Assembly: GCA_963668615.2 (NCBI GenBank)
Contig: CAXXCL010000003.1
Span: forward strand, 62,001-126,000
Direction: 5' to 3'
DNA: 64,000 nucleotides
Source: JAAYPI01 sp963668615
GTDB lineage: Bacteria; Bacteroidota; Bacteroidia; Bacteroidales; Paludibacteraceae
Under the pieces are notes generated by a model, which saw only the letters and a program-made list of their open reading frames with translations, was not told where the DNA came from and did no database searches. Position 1 is the stretch's first letter, and each line of letters starts with the position of its first letter. Below, one piece after another: positions 1 through 8,121 of this stretch. Made by a program: the position numbers and the translations under genes.

Positions 1-35
1 TTACAGGCTTTAAAAAGTGAAAAAAATAAAATTAT

Positions 36-66
36 TTTGTTTTCCATTTATATTTCTATATTTTTG
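36..66 (+). promoter_or_regulatory. Bacteroidota-type promoter for the zapA cluster
   Basis: TTTG at 36-39 is followed after exactly 19 bases by TATTTTTG at 59-66, matching the phylum's -33 TTTG / -7 TAnnTTTG consensus. Transcription should start near 72, so the first usable codon is the ATG at 83 and not an in-frame ATG at 17, which lies upstream of the promoter. Confidence 0.75.
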
Positions 67-82
67 TATAGATTTTACGAAA

Positions 83-376
83 ATGACCGAAGAGCACTTA
101 AAGTTATTAGTTGAACTTGAAAATCGGATCAACAAATTGATGGAGATGGTTGACTCAACAAATGCAAAGTTGGAACATGCAGAAGCCGACTATCAGACAA
201 AGAACACAGAACTTATGTACGCTCATCGGAAGATTTTAGAATTGCAAGAAAAGTACGACAATCTGAAAATAGCCAAGTCCATCTCTCTTTCAAAAGAGGA
301 AATAAAAGAAGGCAAACAAAGATTGTCAAAAATGATGCGAGAAATAGACAATTGCGTATCGCTGCTTAACGAATAG
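83..376 (+). CDS. Small coiled-coil protein upstream of ZapA
   Basis: A 97-residue, highly charged protein rich in Leu, Glu and Lys with heptad-like spacing along most of its length, so almost certainly a coiled coil. It has no signal peptide or membrane segment. I chose the start at 83 because the promoter at 36-66 would leave an ATG at 17 untranscribed. The stop is two bases before the zapA start, so the two are cotranscribed and probably translationally coupled. Small coiled-coil proteins directly before zapA are common in Bacteroidota. A role with ZapA in division is inference from position; no enzymatic motif is visible. Confidence 0.8.
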   Translation: MTEEHLKLLVELENRINKLMEMVDSTNAKLEHAEADYQTKNTELMYAHRKILELQEKYDNLKIAKSISLSKEEIKEGKQRLSKMMREIDNCVSLLNE

Positions 377-378
377 CT

Positions 379-705
379 ATGGAAGATGATTTTTTCACCA
401 TCAGAGTTAACATTCTCAATACTTCTTATCCTATCAATATAAAACGAGAAGAAGAAGAAATATATAGGAAAGCAGCCAAACAATTGAATAACAGAATTTT
501 AGATTATCAAAAAAAATATTCGCGATCTCTCAAGGAGATTGATTTTTTGATAATGACTGCTTTTGAACTATCACTTGATTGTGTAAAATTGAGTGAAGAA
601 AAAGAAAGGGAACCGTTTATATCGAAGATTCAAGATATAGATAAGAGGCTTACCGAATATTTGAATAAAGGCAATTTATCTGAAAAGACCGACTCGACTC
701 AATAA
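379..705 (+). CDS. zapA: Cell division protein ZapA
   Basis: A 108-residue protein of the ZapA family, which binds FtsZ and bundles protofilaments at the division ring. The N-terminal half has the family pattern (a short strand region, then YPINIKREEEEIYRKAAKQL, residues about 14-33) and the rest is helical and charged, forming the dimerising coiled coil. The length fits the roughly 100-residue family norm. It follows the coiled-coil gene by two bases and precedes rny, the usual Bacteroidota order. The identification rests on this pattern and the context. Confidence 0.85.
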   Translation: MEDDFFTIRVNILNTSYPINIKREEEEIYRKAAKQLNNRILDYQKKYSRSLKEIDFLIMTAFELSLDCVKLSEEKEREPFISKIQDIDKRLTEYLNKGNLSEKTDSTQ

Positions 706-747
706 TAAGAAGTAAAGCTTTATATTTTATTTCTTATGTAGCGTACC

Positions 748-806
748 AACATTGCAATTCGCAAATTCAAACCTATGGTTATTTTTGCCCTTGCAATGTT
801 TTTTTT
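748..806 (+). ncRNA. Structured hairpin with T-run between zapA and rny (terminator or 6S-like small RNA)
   Basis: AACATTGCAA (748-757) pairs perfectly with TTGCAATGTT (791-800), and eight T follow (799-806). Inside are further short stems, GCAAA with TTTGC and AACC with GGTT around a TAT loop, giving a long rod with internal loops. At minimum it is an intrinsic terminator for the zapA transcript. The rod shape and position beside zapA, where 6S RNA genes lie in several bacteria, also allow a small regulatory RNA. It is shorter than a typical 6S RNA, so this remains a candidate. Confidence 0.45.
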
Positions 807-835
807 ATTATTAATTTACCAAATACAACCCCATT

Positions 836-2365
836 ATGATTATACTTTATATCATCGCTGCTTTCATTGTAGGAGGCGTTGTCTCTTGGATACTTTTCCA
901 AGTGATACAAAACGCTAGAGCAAAAAGCATTATCGAAGTTGCAAAAGTTGAAGCTGAATCCCTTAAAAAGAGCAAGTTACTTGAAGTAAAAGAAAAATAT
1001 ATTCAATTAAAAGCTGAATATGAAAAACAGGTAACAGCACGTAATTCTAGAATTCAGTCAGTGGAAACAAAACTAAAACAAAAGGAATTATTTTTGCAAA
1101 ATCAAGAAACTGAAATTGAAAAGAAAGAGGCTGAAATTATCAATTTGAAAACAAATTATGACAATCAAATAAGTATTATAGAGAAGAAGGAACAGGAGCT
1201 TGACAGGATGTATCATGAAGAAGTAGAGAAACTGGAAGCAATAGCAGGTCTTTCTGCAGAAGAAGCTAAAGGAAACTTGATAGAATCTCTCAAAGCAGAA
1301 GCTAATTCGGCTGCAATTTCGTATGTTAACGAAATAATGGACGAGGCTAAAATGACCGCAAATAAGGAAGCTAAAAAAATAGTAATCAATTCAATACAAC
1401 GTGTTGCCAGTGAAACTGCCATAGAAAATTCCGTCACTGTTTTCCATATTGAATCGGATGAGTTAAAGGGTAGAATTATTGGTAGAGAAGGTAGAAATAT
1501 CAGAACATTGGAAGCTGCAACCGGAGTGGAAATCATCGTTGATGATACCCCTGAAGCAATAGTTCTTTCAGCTTTTGATCCTGTTCGCAGGGAAATTGCA
1601 CGTCTTTCTTTACACCAGTTGGTAACGGACGGTCGTATCCACCCTGCTCGTATTGAGGAAGTTGTAGCAAAAGTCACTAAGCAAGTAGAAGAAGAAATCG
1701 TTGAAATTGGAAAGAGAACCACTATTGATATGGGGGTTCACGGATTACATCCCGAATTAGTTCGTTTAATTGGAAAAATGAAATACCGTTCTTCTTACGG
1801 ACAAAATTTATTGCAACATGCCCGTGAAACAGCTAATCTATGTGCTGTTATGGCATCCGAACTAGGGTTGAATCCGAAAAAAGCAAGAAGAGCCGGCTTA
1901 TTGCACGATATAGGAAAAGTAGCGGATGAAGAACCGGAATTGCCACACGCATTATTAGGGATGAAACTTGCTGAGAAATACAAAGAAAAACCCGATATTT
2001 GCAACGCTATCGGAGCTCACCACGATGAAGTAGAAATGCAAACTTTATTAGCTCCTATCGTGCAAGCTTGTGATGCCATTTCAGGAGCTCGTCCGGGTGC
2101 ACGTAGAGAAATTGTAGAAGCATACATTAAACGCTTGAATGACCTTGAAAATTTGGCTATGGCCTACCCCGGCGTATTGAAAACTTATGCTATACAGGCA
2201 GGTAGAGAGTTACGTGTAATAGTTGGAGCTGATAAAATAGATGATAAAGAAACGGAAAAACTTTCGAACGAAATTGCAAAAAAAATCCAAGATGAGATGA
2301 CTTATCCCGGACAGGTTAAAATTACCGTTATTCGTGAAATTCGCTCTGTTAGTTATGCTAAATAA
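836..2365 (+). CDS. rny: Ribonuclease Y
   Basis: A 509-residue membrane-anchored endoribonuclease that starts mRNA decay. Order of parts: one N-terminal membrane helix (about residues 1-20), a long charged coiled coil (25-150), a KH RNA-binding domain with GREGRNIRTLEAATGVEI (about 215-232), and an HD metal-dependent phosphohydrolase domain with the HD pair in GLLHDIGK (about 358-365). The length matches the family (about 510-520). The gene lies between zapA and ssrA, both of them conserved neighbours in this phylum. A TATTTTTG at 780-787 could serve as its own -7 box, but it overlaps the hairpin stem. Confidence 0.97.
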   Translation: MIILYIIAAFIVGGVVSWILFQVIQNARAKSIIEVAKVEAESLKKSKLLEVKEKYIQLKAEYEKQVTARNSRIQSVETKLKQKELFLQNQETEIEKKEAEIINLKTNYDNQISIIEKKEQELDRMYHEEVEKLEAIAGLSAEEAKGNLIESLKAEANSAAISYVNEIMDEAKMTANKEAKKIVINSIQRVASETAIENSVTVFHIESDELKGRIIGREGRNIRTLEAATGVEIIVDDTPEAIVLSAFDPVRREIARLSLHQLVTDGRIHPARIEEVVAKVTKQVEEEIVEIGKRTTIDMGVHGLHPELVRLIGKMKYRSSYGQNLLQHARETANLCAVMASELGLNPKKARRAGLLHDIGKVADEEPELPHALLGMKLAEKYKEKPDICNAIGAHHDEVEMQTLLAPIVQACDAISGARPGARREIVEAYIKRLNDLENLAMAYPGVLKTYAIQAGRELRVIVGADKIDDKETEKLSNEIAKKIQDEMTYPGQVKITVIREIRSVSYAK

Positions 2366-2379
2366 TTACAAATTGCATT

Positions 2380-2774
2380 GGGCTTGACTGGATTTGACAG
2401 CGAGTAAAAGTAGTATGTAAGCATGCAGAGCCTTGATTGTTAGCTCTTTAATCTGAACTTTCAAAATTATAATTGGCGAAAATGAATACGCTCTTGCAGC
2501 TTAATCGAATAATAGTAGATTAACTTTATTTCGGTACTAGGTATCGAAACAAGACATCTCTCAAATGCCGTTTCCCAGAGGCGGTTTGATTAAGAGGTGC
2601 TAGTAAAATCAGGGATAGCATACGCGAACCTCGTAGTGTATGTGAAACTTTAGAGGATAAGGTTACAGTGGGTAGTTTCGGTCTTGCTGTAGCACGAAAA
2701 TTAAAGCGAAAATAAGCATGTAGAAAGCGTATTAGTTTCCCGTTTGGACGAGGGTTCGAATCCCTCCAGGTCCA
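2380..2774 (+). ncRNA. ssrA: tmRNA (transfer-messenger RNA)
   Basis: It rescues stalled ribosomes. The acceptor stem GGGCTTG (2380-2386) pairs with CAGGTCC (2767-2773) with two G-T wobbles, and the discriminator A is at 2774; CCA is not encoded. The T arm AGGGTTCGAATCCCT (2751-2765) is intact. The tag frame GGC GAA AAT GAA TAC GCT CTT GCA GCT TAA at 2475-2504 encodes GENEYALAA, of the Bacteroidota GExxYALAA type. The 3' end coincides with the start of a 137-bp direct repeat that recurs at 11463, making this a candidate integration site. Confidence 0.95.
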
Positions 2775-2906
2775 CAAAAAATGAGTGTGTAAGATATTTA
2801 CACACTCATTTTTTTCTTAGACTACCCTATTTTATTCCTTGATAAACTTTATGATTTGATTACCAATATGAAAATAATAAAAACCTACATTTAGATTTGA
2901 CACATC
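2770..2906 (+). repeat. Left copy of a 137-bp direct repeat starting in the ssrA 3' end
   Basis: From G2770 in the tmRNA acceptor stem to 2906 the sequence matches 11463-11600 except for one extra T in the T-run of the right copy and one C/T difference near the end. The repeat holds the last bases of ssrA, the ssrA terminator and the last 25 codons (with stop, on the minus strand) of a type IX sorting domain. The two copies bracket the two-component/RND efflux block. Confidence 0.9.
2781..2815 (+). terminator. ssrA intrinsic terminator
   Basis: A perfect 12-bp stem ATGAGTGTGTAA (2781-2792) with TTACACACTCAT (2798-2809), loop GATAT, followed by a run of T. It lies directly after the tmRNA. 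The same hairpin is duplicated at 11474-11509. Confidence 0.85.
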
Positions 2907-2984
2907 AGCGATGATATGAAGATTTTGAGGGGAAAATTTGGAAATGGAACCCAGTTGAAAATCAAAAAATCGACAGATCACAAT
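2832..2984 (-). pseudogene. Remnant of a T9SS C-terminal sorting domain
   Basis: On the minus strand an open frame of 50 codons (stop 2832-2834, preceded by an in-frame stop at 2985-2987) ends with the same 24 residues as the intact esterase at 11526-12941, including LNVGFYYFHIGNQIIKF. The 26 residues before the shared part (for example FSPQNLHIIADVSNL) are different but still read like the beta-strand end of a type A sorting domain. It has no start codon or signal peptide. It may be the end of a lost paralogue or a rearranged end of the esterase gene. Confidence 0.55.
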
Positions 2985-3224
2985 TTATTTTTGGGTTGAA
3001 TTTATCTTATAATTCTAGATTTCCAAGCAAGTATCAAAAATTCTTCCTTAATTTAATATCTTTGCTTTAAATATTATGGACTACTTTGAGACATTACAGC
3101 AATATTTTGGACTTAAAAGATGAGCGTTCTATTAAAGAACCTCTTAATTAGTTCTTAATATTTAGAAGAAATTTACAGAAATAATTTGCATTTAAGTTTG
3201 TAAAGTCAGTTTAGTTATTAATTG

Positions 3225-3232
3225 TAACTTTG
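3225..3232 (+). promoter_or_regulatory. -7 box upstream of the two-component operon
   Basis: TAACTTTG matches TAnnTTTG exactly, 68 bases before the kinase start. A TTTG at 3197-3200 is 24 bases upstream, longer than the usual 19-21, so only the -7 element is well supported. The rest of 2985-3299 shows no gene. Confidence 0.5.
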
Positions 3233-3299
3233 CACAACCTAAAAGAAGTACATAAACAATATCAAAAAAATAACTCTATATTAATACCTATTTTTAAAT

Positions 3300-4319
3300 A
3301 TGTATAAGAATAAATTATATAGAACTGCACTTTTATCATCTCCTATCATGGCAGCTTTTGAGTTGTCACCGATTTTTTTCCTGCAAGCATACGGATATCC
3401 ACTGAATTTTTGGTTTGCACTTACAACTTTTACAATTCTAACAATGGTTATGTGGGGAGTGAATATTTATGTGATGAATATATGGGTAAAAAGCGGTCGT
3501 AAAAACAACACGGAGTGGTATGCTCTGAGTTACATTTTTACCTTACTTTTGTTTGCATTGTTGTGGGTTATCTTACATCTTTTTCCCGAAATGGATGATA
3601 ATAATAGAAATAAACCGTCAATTATATTTCCTATTATCAATATTTTTACTCTCAATACCATTATATTGATCATGTCGAATGCAATTATTGCCAGATCAAA
3701 AAAAGAACAAGTAGACAAAGAATTGGCTGAATTGAAAATAAAGAATTTAGAAGCAGAACAACAGGCACTTGTAGGACAAATGCAACCTCATTTTTTATTT
3801 AACGCACTAAGTACCCTTAGTTCCATTATAAGTACCGATTCTGATCTGGCTAAAAGATATGTTATCAGGCTTTCAAATTTTCTGAGATATACGATATCAG
3901 CTCATGAACATATACTTATTCCGCTTGCAGAAGAATTGAAATTTACACAGGACTACATTGAACTTCAGAAATTACGTTTCGAAGATGCCTTCCATTGTAC
4001 ACTCACAGTACCTCAGGAACAAATCAACCATTATCAGATACCTGTATATGCACTCCAATCGTTGGTAGAAAATGTATTTAAGCATAATTCGTTGAGTGAG
4101 GAGGTTCCACTCAACGTTAGCATTGAAATGAAAGAGGATAAAATCATCGTATCCAACAACAAAATGCCCAAACTCATGTTTTTGGATGGAGAAAGAAAGG
4201 GTGTCGGTCTTAAAAATCTCAACAAAAGATATCAGTTGATCGTTGGTAAAGACATCGATATCAAAGACACCCAAACAGAATACACGGTTGCACTTAAACT
4301 TATTCGGACAACGCCATGA
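3300..4319 (+). CDS. LytS/YehU-type sensor histidine kinase
   Basis: A 339-residue membrane sensor kinase that should phosphorylate the response regulator encoded next. It has four hydrophobic segments in the first 140 residues, a short coiled coil, then the His_kinase family H box QMQPHFLFNALS (about residues 160-171; the phospho-acceptor is the His of PHFLFN). The N box VYALQSLVENVFKHN (about 243-257) and a C-terminal GVGLKNLNKR ATP-lid motif complete the catalytic part. There is no large periplasmic sensor domain, so the stimulus is probably read in or near the membrane. It overlaps the regulator by four bases (ATGA), indicating coupled translation. Its position before an efflux operon suggests it controls that pump, which is inference. 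Confidence 0.93.
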   Translation: MYKNKLYRTALLSSPIMAAFELSPIFFLQAYGYPLNFWFALTTFTILTMVMWGVNIYVMNIWVKSGRKNNTEWYALSYIFTLLLFALLWVILHLFPEMDDNNRNKPSIIFPIINIFTLNTIILIMSNAIIARSKKEQVDKELAELKIKNLEAEQQALVGQMQPHFLFNALSTLSSIISTDSDLAKRYVIRLSNFLRYTISAHEHILIPLAEELKFTQDYIELQKLRFEDAFHCTLTVPQEQINHYQIPVYALQSLVENVFKHNSLSEEVPLNVSIEMKEDKIIVSNNKMPKLMFLDGERKGVGLKNLNKRYQLIVGKDIDIKDTQTEYTVALKLIRTTP

Positions 4320-5089
4320 TGAAAATAATTATTATTGAAGACGAGAAACGTACTGCAAAAGAACTGGCAACGACTCTTGAAACTATTGACGATCAAATAA
4401 AAGTTATGGCCATTCTTCCATCTGTGGAACAGTCCATTTCTTATCTGCAAAACAATTCAGACTTTGATTTGATTTTTTCGGATATACAACTCAGCGACGG
4501 GCTTAGTTTTGAAATATTCAATAAGATACAGCTGGCAGTACCCGTTATTTTTTGTACGGCTTATGATAAATATGCGTTGGAAGCTTTCAATACCAACTCA
4601 ATCGATTATATACTAAAACCCTTTGATTGCAACTCGGTAGCAAAGTCTTTAGAAAAATACCATACACTTAAATCAAATTTTTCTTCTTTCAACATCAGCC
4701 TCAATAATTTATTACGAACTATCGGTACACCGCCATCAACTATACAACAAATTTCCACTTCCATTATTATTAATCAGGGAGATAAAATCGTTCCGATTAA
4801 AACAGCTGCAATAGCTCTTTTTGTGCATGAAGACAATTGTGTGTTTGCATTGACATTTGATTTAAAGAAATATCTTCTTTCTCAGTCATTAGAGGAGCTT
4901 GAATCTGTTTGCGGAGATGTGTTTTTCAGAGCAAACCGCCAATACCTCATCAACCGAAAAGCCATAAAGGATGCATCTCGTCATTTCAATCGAAAAATAC
5001 AGATCAATCTAACTTTTAATTATCCGAATCAGATACTCATAGGCAGACTCAAAGTTACCCAGTTTATTGAATGGCTAGCACAAAATTGA
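4316..5089 (+). CDS. LytTR-family response regulator
   Basis: A 257-residue DNA-binding regulator. The receiver domain (about 1-120) has the acidic pocket IIEDE, the phospho-acceptor Asp in IFSDIQLSDG, and the conserved Lys in DYILKPFD. The C-terminal LytTR domain (about 150-255) contains the family pattern FFRANRQYLINRKAI. The start overlaps the kinase stop by four bases. This pairing (LytS-type kinase plus LytTR regulator) is one of the commonest two-component arrangements in Bacteroidota. The likely targets are the efflux genes immediately downstream. No repeated LytTR operator could be picked out by eye in the 100-bp gap that follows. Confidence 0.93.
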   Translation: MMKIIIIEDEKRTAKELATTLETIDDQIKVMAILPSVEQSISYLQNNSDFDLIFSDIQLSDGLSFEIFNKIQLAVPVIFCTAYDKYALEAFNTNSIDYILKPFDCNSVAKSLEKYHTLKSNFSSFNISLNNLLRTIGTPPSTIQQISTSIIINQGDKIVPIKTAAIALFVHEDNCVFALTFDLKKYLLSQSLEELESVCGDVFFRANRQYLINRKAIKDASRHFNRKIQINLTFNYPNQILIGRLKVTQFIEWLAQN

Positions 5090-5191
5090 TGCGTCTGGCA
5101 ATTCAACCCCTTTTTTGAACAGTTCACGGATATTTCCTTTTCATAACTTCCTCTGATTAGGTTCCTTTGCATTGAATTTCGAAAATGCATT

Positions 5192-5557
5192 ATGAATCTG
5201 ATTAAAAAAATAAAACCACACTTTTTTTGGCTACCATCTATTTTGATGATAGCTGATGCTGTTTCTAAACTACTTTTTCCTGATTTTTGGATTGAATATG
5301 CCCATTTAAATTTTCAGAACAGAATTATCTGGATTGGAATAATCGAACTGTGTTGCGCGCTAATCTATATTTTCCCTGTCACTATGTCAATCGGGTTTTT
5401 TCTTATAAGCTGTTATTGGGGTACAGCAATGGGCATCAGCATAAACAACCAACAGATTAATATTTTCCCTTTATTCATATTAATATGTTTTTCGTTATCC
5501 TTTCATTGGCGAGGGGTATCTATTTTCTTTAATGATATGTTTGGCAGAAAGAATTAG
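5192..5557 (+). CDS. DoxX-like small membrane protein
   Basis: A 121-residue integral membrane protein with four hydrophobic stretches (about residues 10-30, 42-62, 63-85 and 92-110) and short charged ends. The layout and the early SILMIADAVSKLLFP resemble the DoxX-like family, small four-helix proteins of mostly unknown function that often sit beside regulators or redox genes. It lies 100 bp after the regulator and 80 bp before the TolC gene on the same strand, so it probably belongs to the same regulated block. The family call is moderate and the function is not known. Confidence 0.55.
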   Translation: MNLIKKIKPHFFWLPSILMIADAVSKLLFPDFWIEYAHLNFQNRIIWIGIIELCCALIYIFPVTMSIGFFLISCYWGTAMGISINNQQINIFPLFILICFSLSFHWRGVSIFFNDMFGRKN

Positions 5558-5640
5558 ATACATTGTAACTCAATAAAACAATAAAGACCTATACACTTTA
5601 CAAATAGAAATTAAATTATATCTAAAATAACATTTTCATT

Positions 5641-7002
5641 ATGAATATAAAATCGAGAACACTAAAGGTATTTTGGATTCTTGTGCTACCAATTCTCCTT
5701 TCATGCCAGATAAAAGCACAGAACCAGACTTTATCATTAAAAGAATGCATCAACTACACATTGCAGCACCACCCCAACAGTACTATTTATCAGTATTCTG
5801 TAAAATCAGCAGAAGAAAAAATCCGCGAGAATAAGTCGGCACTATTACCATCTATTTCTGGAAATGTCGGACTGGATTATAATCTCAAACTGGCAACTTC
5901 AGTAATACCTTGTGGAGTACTTTCAGAGAAAGAAACAAAACTACAGATGGGAAGCAAATTCAGCAATTCGGCTTATGTACAATTGGATCAAAAGCTATTT
6001 GACAGAAGTGCAACGCTTGATATAAAAACATCAAAGGTCAATAAAGAAATTGCCGATCTGAATTTACTGAAGGAAAATGAAACGCTAATTTATAATACAG
6101 CTTCAGTCTATTACGAGGTACTTACCTATGCTGAAAAAGGAAAACTTTTGCGGGAAAGCGAAAAGCGATATGGAACAACTGTAAACATTCTTAAATTGCG
6201 TTATGTTCAAGGTGAGGAGAAAAAAAGCGAATATAACAGAGCCAGAGTCAACTACAGCAATGTGCAATTTGAAATTGAAGCCAATAACAGTGCTTATAAA
6301 CTGGCATTAAACAAGCTTAAGAACAGCATTGGTATGGACATAGAAACAGCCATTAGTATTGAGGACAGCATTACAGACATGGATGTGAAAGAAATGCCAT
6401 TAATTATTGGCTTAAATATATTTGACGTCAACCGGTTGCTTGATTTTCAGATTGATCAAAAAAATCTAGATTTAAAAAGCTTGGATGTTAGGCAGAAAAA
6501 AGTAGCTTACCTCCCCACTTTGTCATTATATGGTAAATATGGCGGCAATGCCTATGGTTCGGATTTTTTTCCGACACTCAGCAACTGGTATGATTACTCT
6601 GTGATCGGGGTAAAAGCCACTATTCCACTTTTCAGCGGATTCAAAAAACAAAGCCTGTTTGCTCAAAGCAAATTAAGTCTTGCGTCTCAGGAACTTACCA
6701 ACAAATTAAATATTCAAACCTATAAGCTTAATATAGAAAATACATCAACAAACATTGTAAGTACTTATACTAACCTGAAAAAAGCCAAAGAAAACTTACA
6801 ACTTGCAAAAGAAATGATGGATGCCTCCATGGTTGAATATAGGGAAGGAACAGCTACTCTTTCTTCGTTCTTAGATGCTGACTATTCTTACAAGGAAGCA
6901 AGAACCAATTATACAACTTCCTTACTGGACTATCTGACGGCACAATTAAACTATCACAGAAATACAGGAACTATTACACAATTTGTAAATGAAATAAAAT
7001 AA
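5641..7002 (+). CDS. TolC-family outer-membrane efflux protein
   Basis: A 453-residue outer-membrane channel for the pump encoded by the next two genes. An N-terminal signal peptide ends near residue 26 (SCQIKAQ). Two OEP repeats follow, each with long helices and a beta strand: the first starts at LSLKECINYTLQHHP (about 31-45), and the second ends in the EYREGTATLSSFLDADYSY region typical of TolC homologues. The length fits the family (420-480). It is followed after eight bases by the adaptor gene, so the three pump genes form one operon. Confidence 0.93.
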   Translation: MNIKSRTLKVFWILVLPILLSCQIKAQNQTLSLKECINYTLQHHPNSTIYQYSVKSAEEKIRENKSALLPSISGNVGLDYNLKLATSVIPCGVLSEKETKLQMGSKFSNSAYVQLDQKLFDRSATLDIKTSKVNKEIADLNLLKENETLIYNTASVYYEVLTYAEKGKLLRESEKRYGTTVNILKLRYVQGEEKKSEYNRARVNYSNVQFEIEANNSAYKLALNKLKNSIGMDIETAISIEDSITDMDVKEMPLIIGLNIFDVNRLLDFQIDQKNLDLKSLDVRQKKVAYLPTLSLYGKYGGNAYGSDFFPTLSNWYDYSVIGVKATIPLFSGFKKQSLFAQSKLSLASQELTNKLNIQTYKLNIENTSTNIVSTYTNLKKAKENLQLAKEMMDASMVEYREGTATLSSFLDADYSYKEARTNYTTSLLDYLTAQLNYHRNTGTITQFVNEIK

Positions 7003-7010
7003 CAAGAGAA

Positions 7011-8081
7011 ATGAAACACAAAAGAATCTTGACGATCGTAGTAATTGCATTGATACCCATTGCTATAATTATTGGGTTGTTTATAAATAAAGGAAAACTG
7101 AATGAGGCTAAAAAACCGATTGACAGAAGTAATATCGCAGTAAAAGTGATTGTTGATACCGTTTCGTATAAAACCGTTGATAATACCTTTTCGCAGCCGG
7201 CTTCCATTATTGCTGACCAAGAGGCCAATATAGCAGCAGAAACATCAGGAAAAATTACCACTCTTAGTATCGATTTAGGAACGATGGTCAGAAAAGGGCA
7301 AGTGATTGGTCATATTGATGTCACAGAAATACAACAAAAACTGGAAGCTGCAGAACTTTCGATTAACAAGCTCAGCACTGACTACGAAAGAAATAAATTA
7401 CTTGCTGCCGGAGATGCAACTAATGCAAATGCAGTTTCGGATGCTAAATATGACCTTGATTCAAAAAAGTTGGAGGCAGCACAACTGTGCACGCAAATCA
7501 GGTACGCCAATATTATTGCTCCGACAAACGGTATAGTTGTAGACAAGCAAAAAATTGCAGGTGAATATGTAAATACGGGAACTACGATTGCAACCATTAC
7601 CAATATCCAATCTCTGAAAGCTGAGGTAAGCGTGCCTGAAAATAAAATATCTTACATCAAAAAAGGACAAAAGACGATTATAACTTCTGATACTTATCCT
7701 GAAAAAACGTTCTCAGGCATTGTCAATTTCGTTAGCCCCAAAGGAGATGAAAACCACAATTACATTGTTCACATAGACATTGCAAACAACGGCTCAGTAC
7801 AACTAAAATCCGGTATATACATCAATGTGGAATTTTCAGGTATGTCTGCTCAACAAACGCTGCTAATGATACAAAAAAACGCATTGGCTGAAGGCGTGAA
7901 AAATCCGTTGGTGTACGTGTTTAAAAATGGAGCAGTTGAAGAAAGAAATTTAATCGTGGGACTTGAATCGGGAGATTACATAGAAGTAAAAAAAGGGTTG
8001 TCTCCCGGTGAACTGATAGTGACAAGCGGACAAATTAATTTATCAAATGGTTCCAAAGCTGAAATCATTAAAACACGATAA
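7011..8081 (+). CDS. RND efflux periplasmic adaptor (HlyD/MFP family)
   Basis: A 356-residue membrane-fusion protein linking the inner-membrane RND pump to the TolC channel. It has an N-terminal membrane anchor (about 5-25), then a barrel-sandwich/lipoyl half-motif around EANIAAETSGKITTLSIDLG (about 67-86), a helical hairpin (about 105-145), the second lipoyl half NIIAPTNGIVVDKQKIAGE (about 166-184), and a beta-barrel and membrane-proximal C terminus. No lipobox Cys is seen, so it is anchored by the N-terminal helix. It sits between the TolC and RND genes. The substrate cannot be read from the sequence. Confidence 0.93.
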   Translation: MKHKRILTIVVIALIPIAIIIGLFINKGKLNEAKKPIDRSNIAVKVIVDTVSYKTVDNTFSQPASIIADQEANIAAETSGKITTLSIDLGTMVRKGQVIGHIDVTEIQQKLEAAELSINKLSTDYERNKLLAAGDATNANAVSDAKYDLDSKKLEAAQLCTQIRYANIIAPTNGIVVDKQKIAGEYVNTGTTIATITNIQSLKAEVSVPENKISYIKKGQKTIITSDTYPEKTFSGIVNFVSPKGDENHNYIVHIDIANNGSVQLKSGIYINVEFSGMSAQQTLLMIQKNALAEGVKNPLVYVFKNGAVEERNLIVGLESGDYIEVKKGLSPGELIVTSGQINLSNGSKAEIIKTR

Positions 8082-8121
8082 TACATAGGCACATGACTGT
8101 TAATAAAATAATTATTGAACA

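Noticed and set aside
17..82. Upstream extension of the coiled-coil gene to an ATG at 17
   Set aside because: The consensus promoter at 36-66 places transcription start after 17, and the extra residues are a hydrophobic run unlike the rest of the protein.
1213..1722. 169-codon minus-strand frame inside rny
   Set aside because: It is an antisense shadow of the conserved KH region of ribonuclease Y.
2526..2777. 83-codon minus-strand frame inside ssrA
   Set aside because: It lies wholly within the tmRNA, whose ends, tag frame and T arm are clear.
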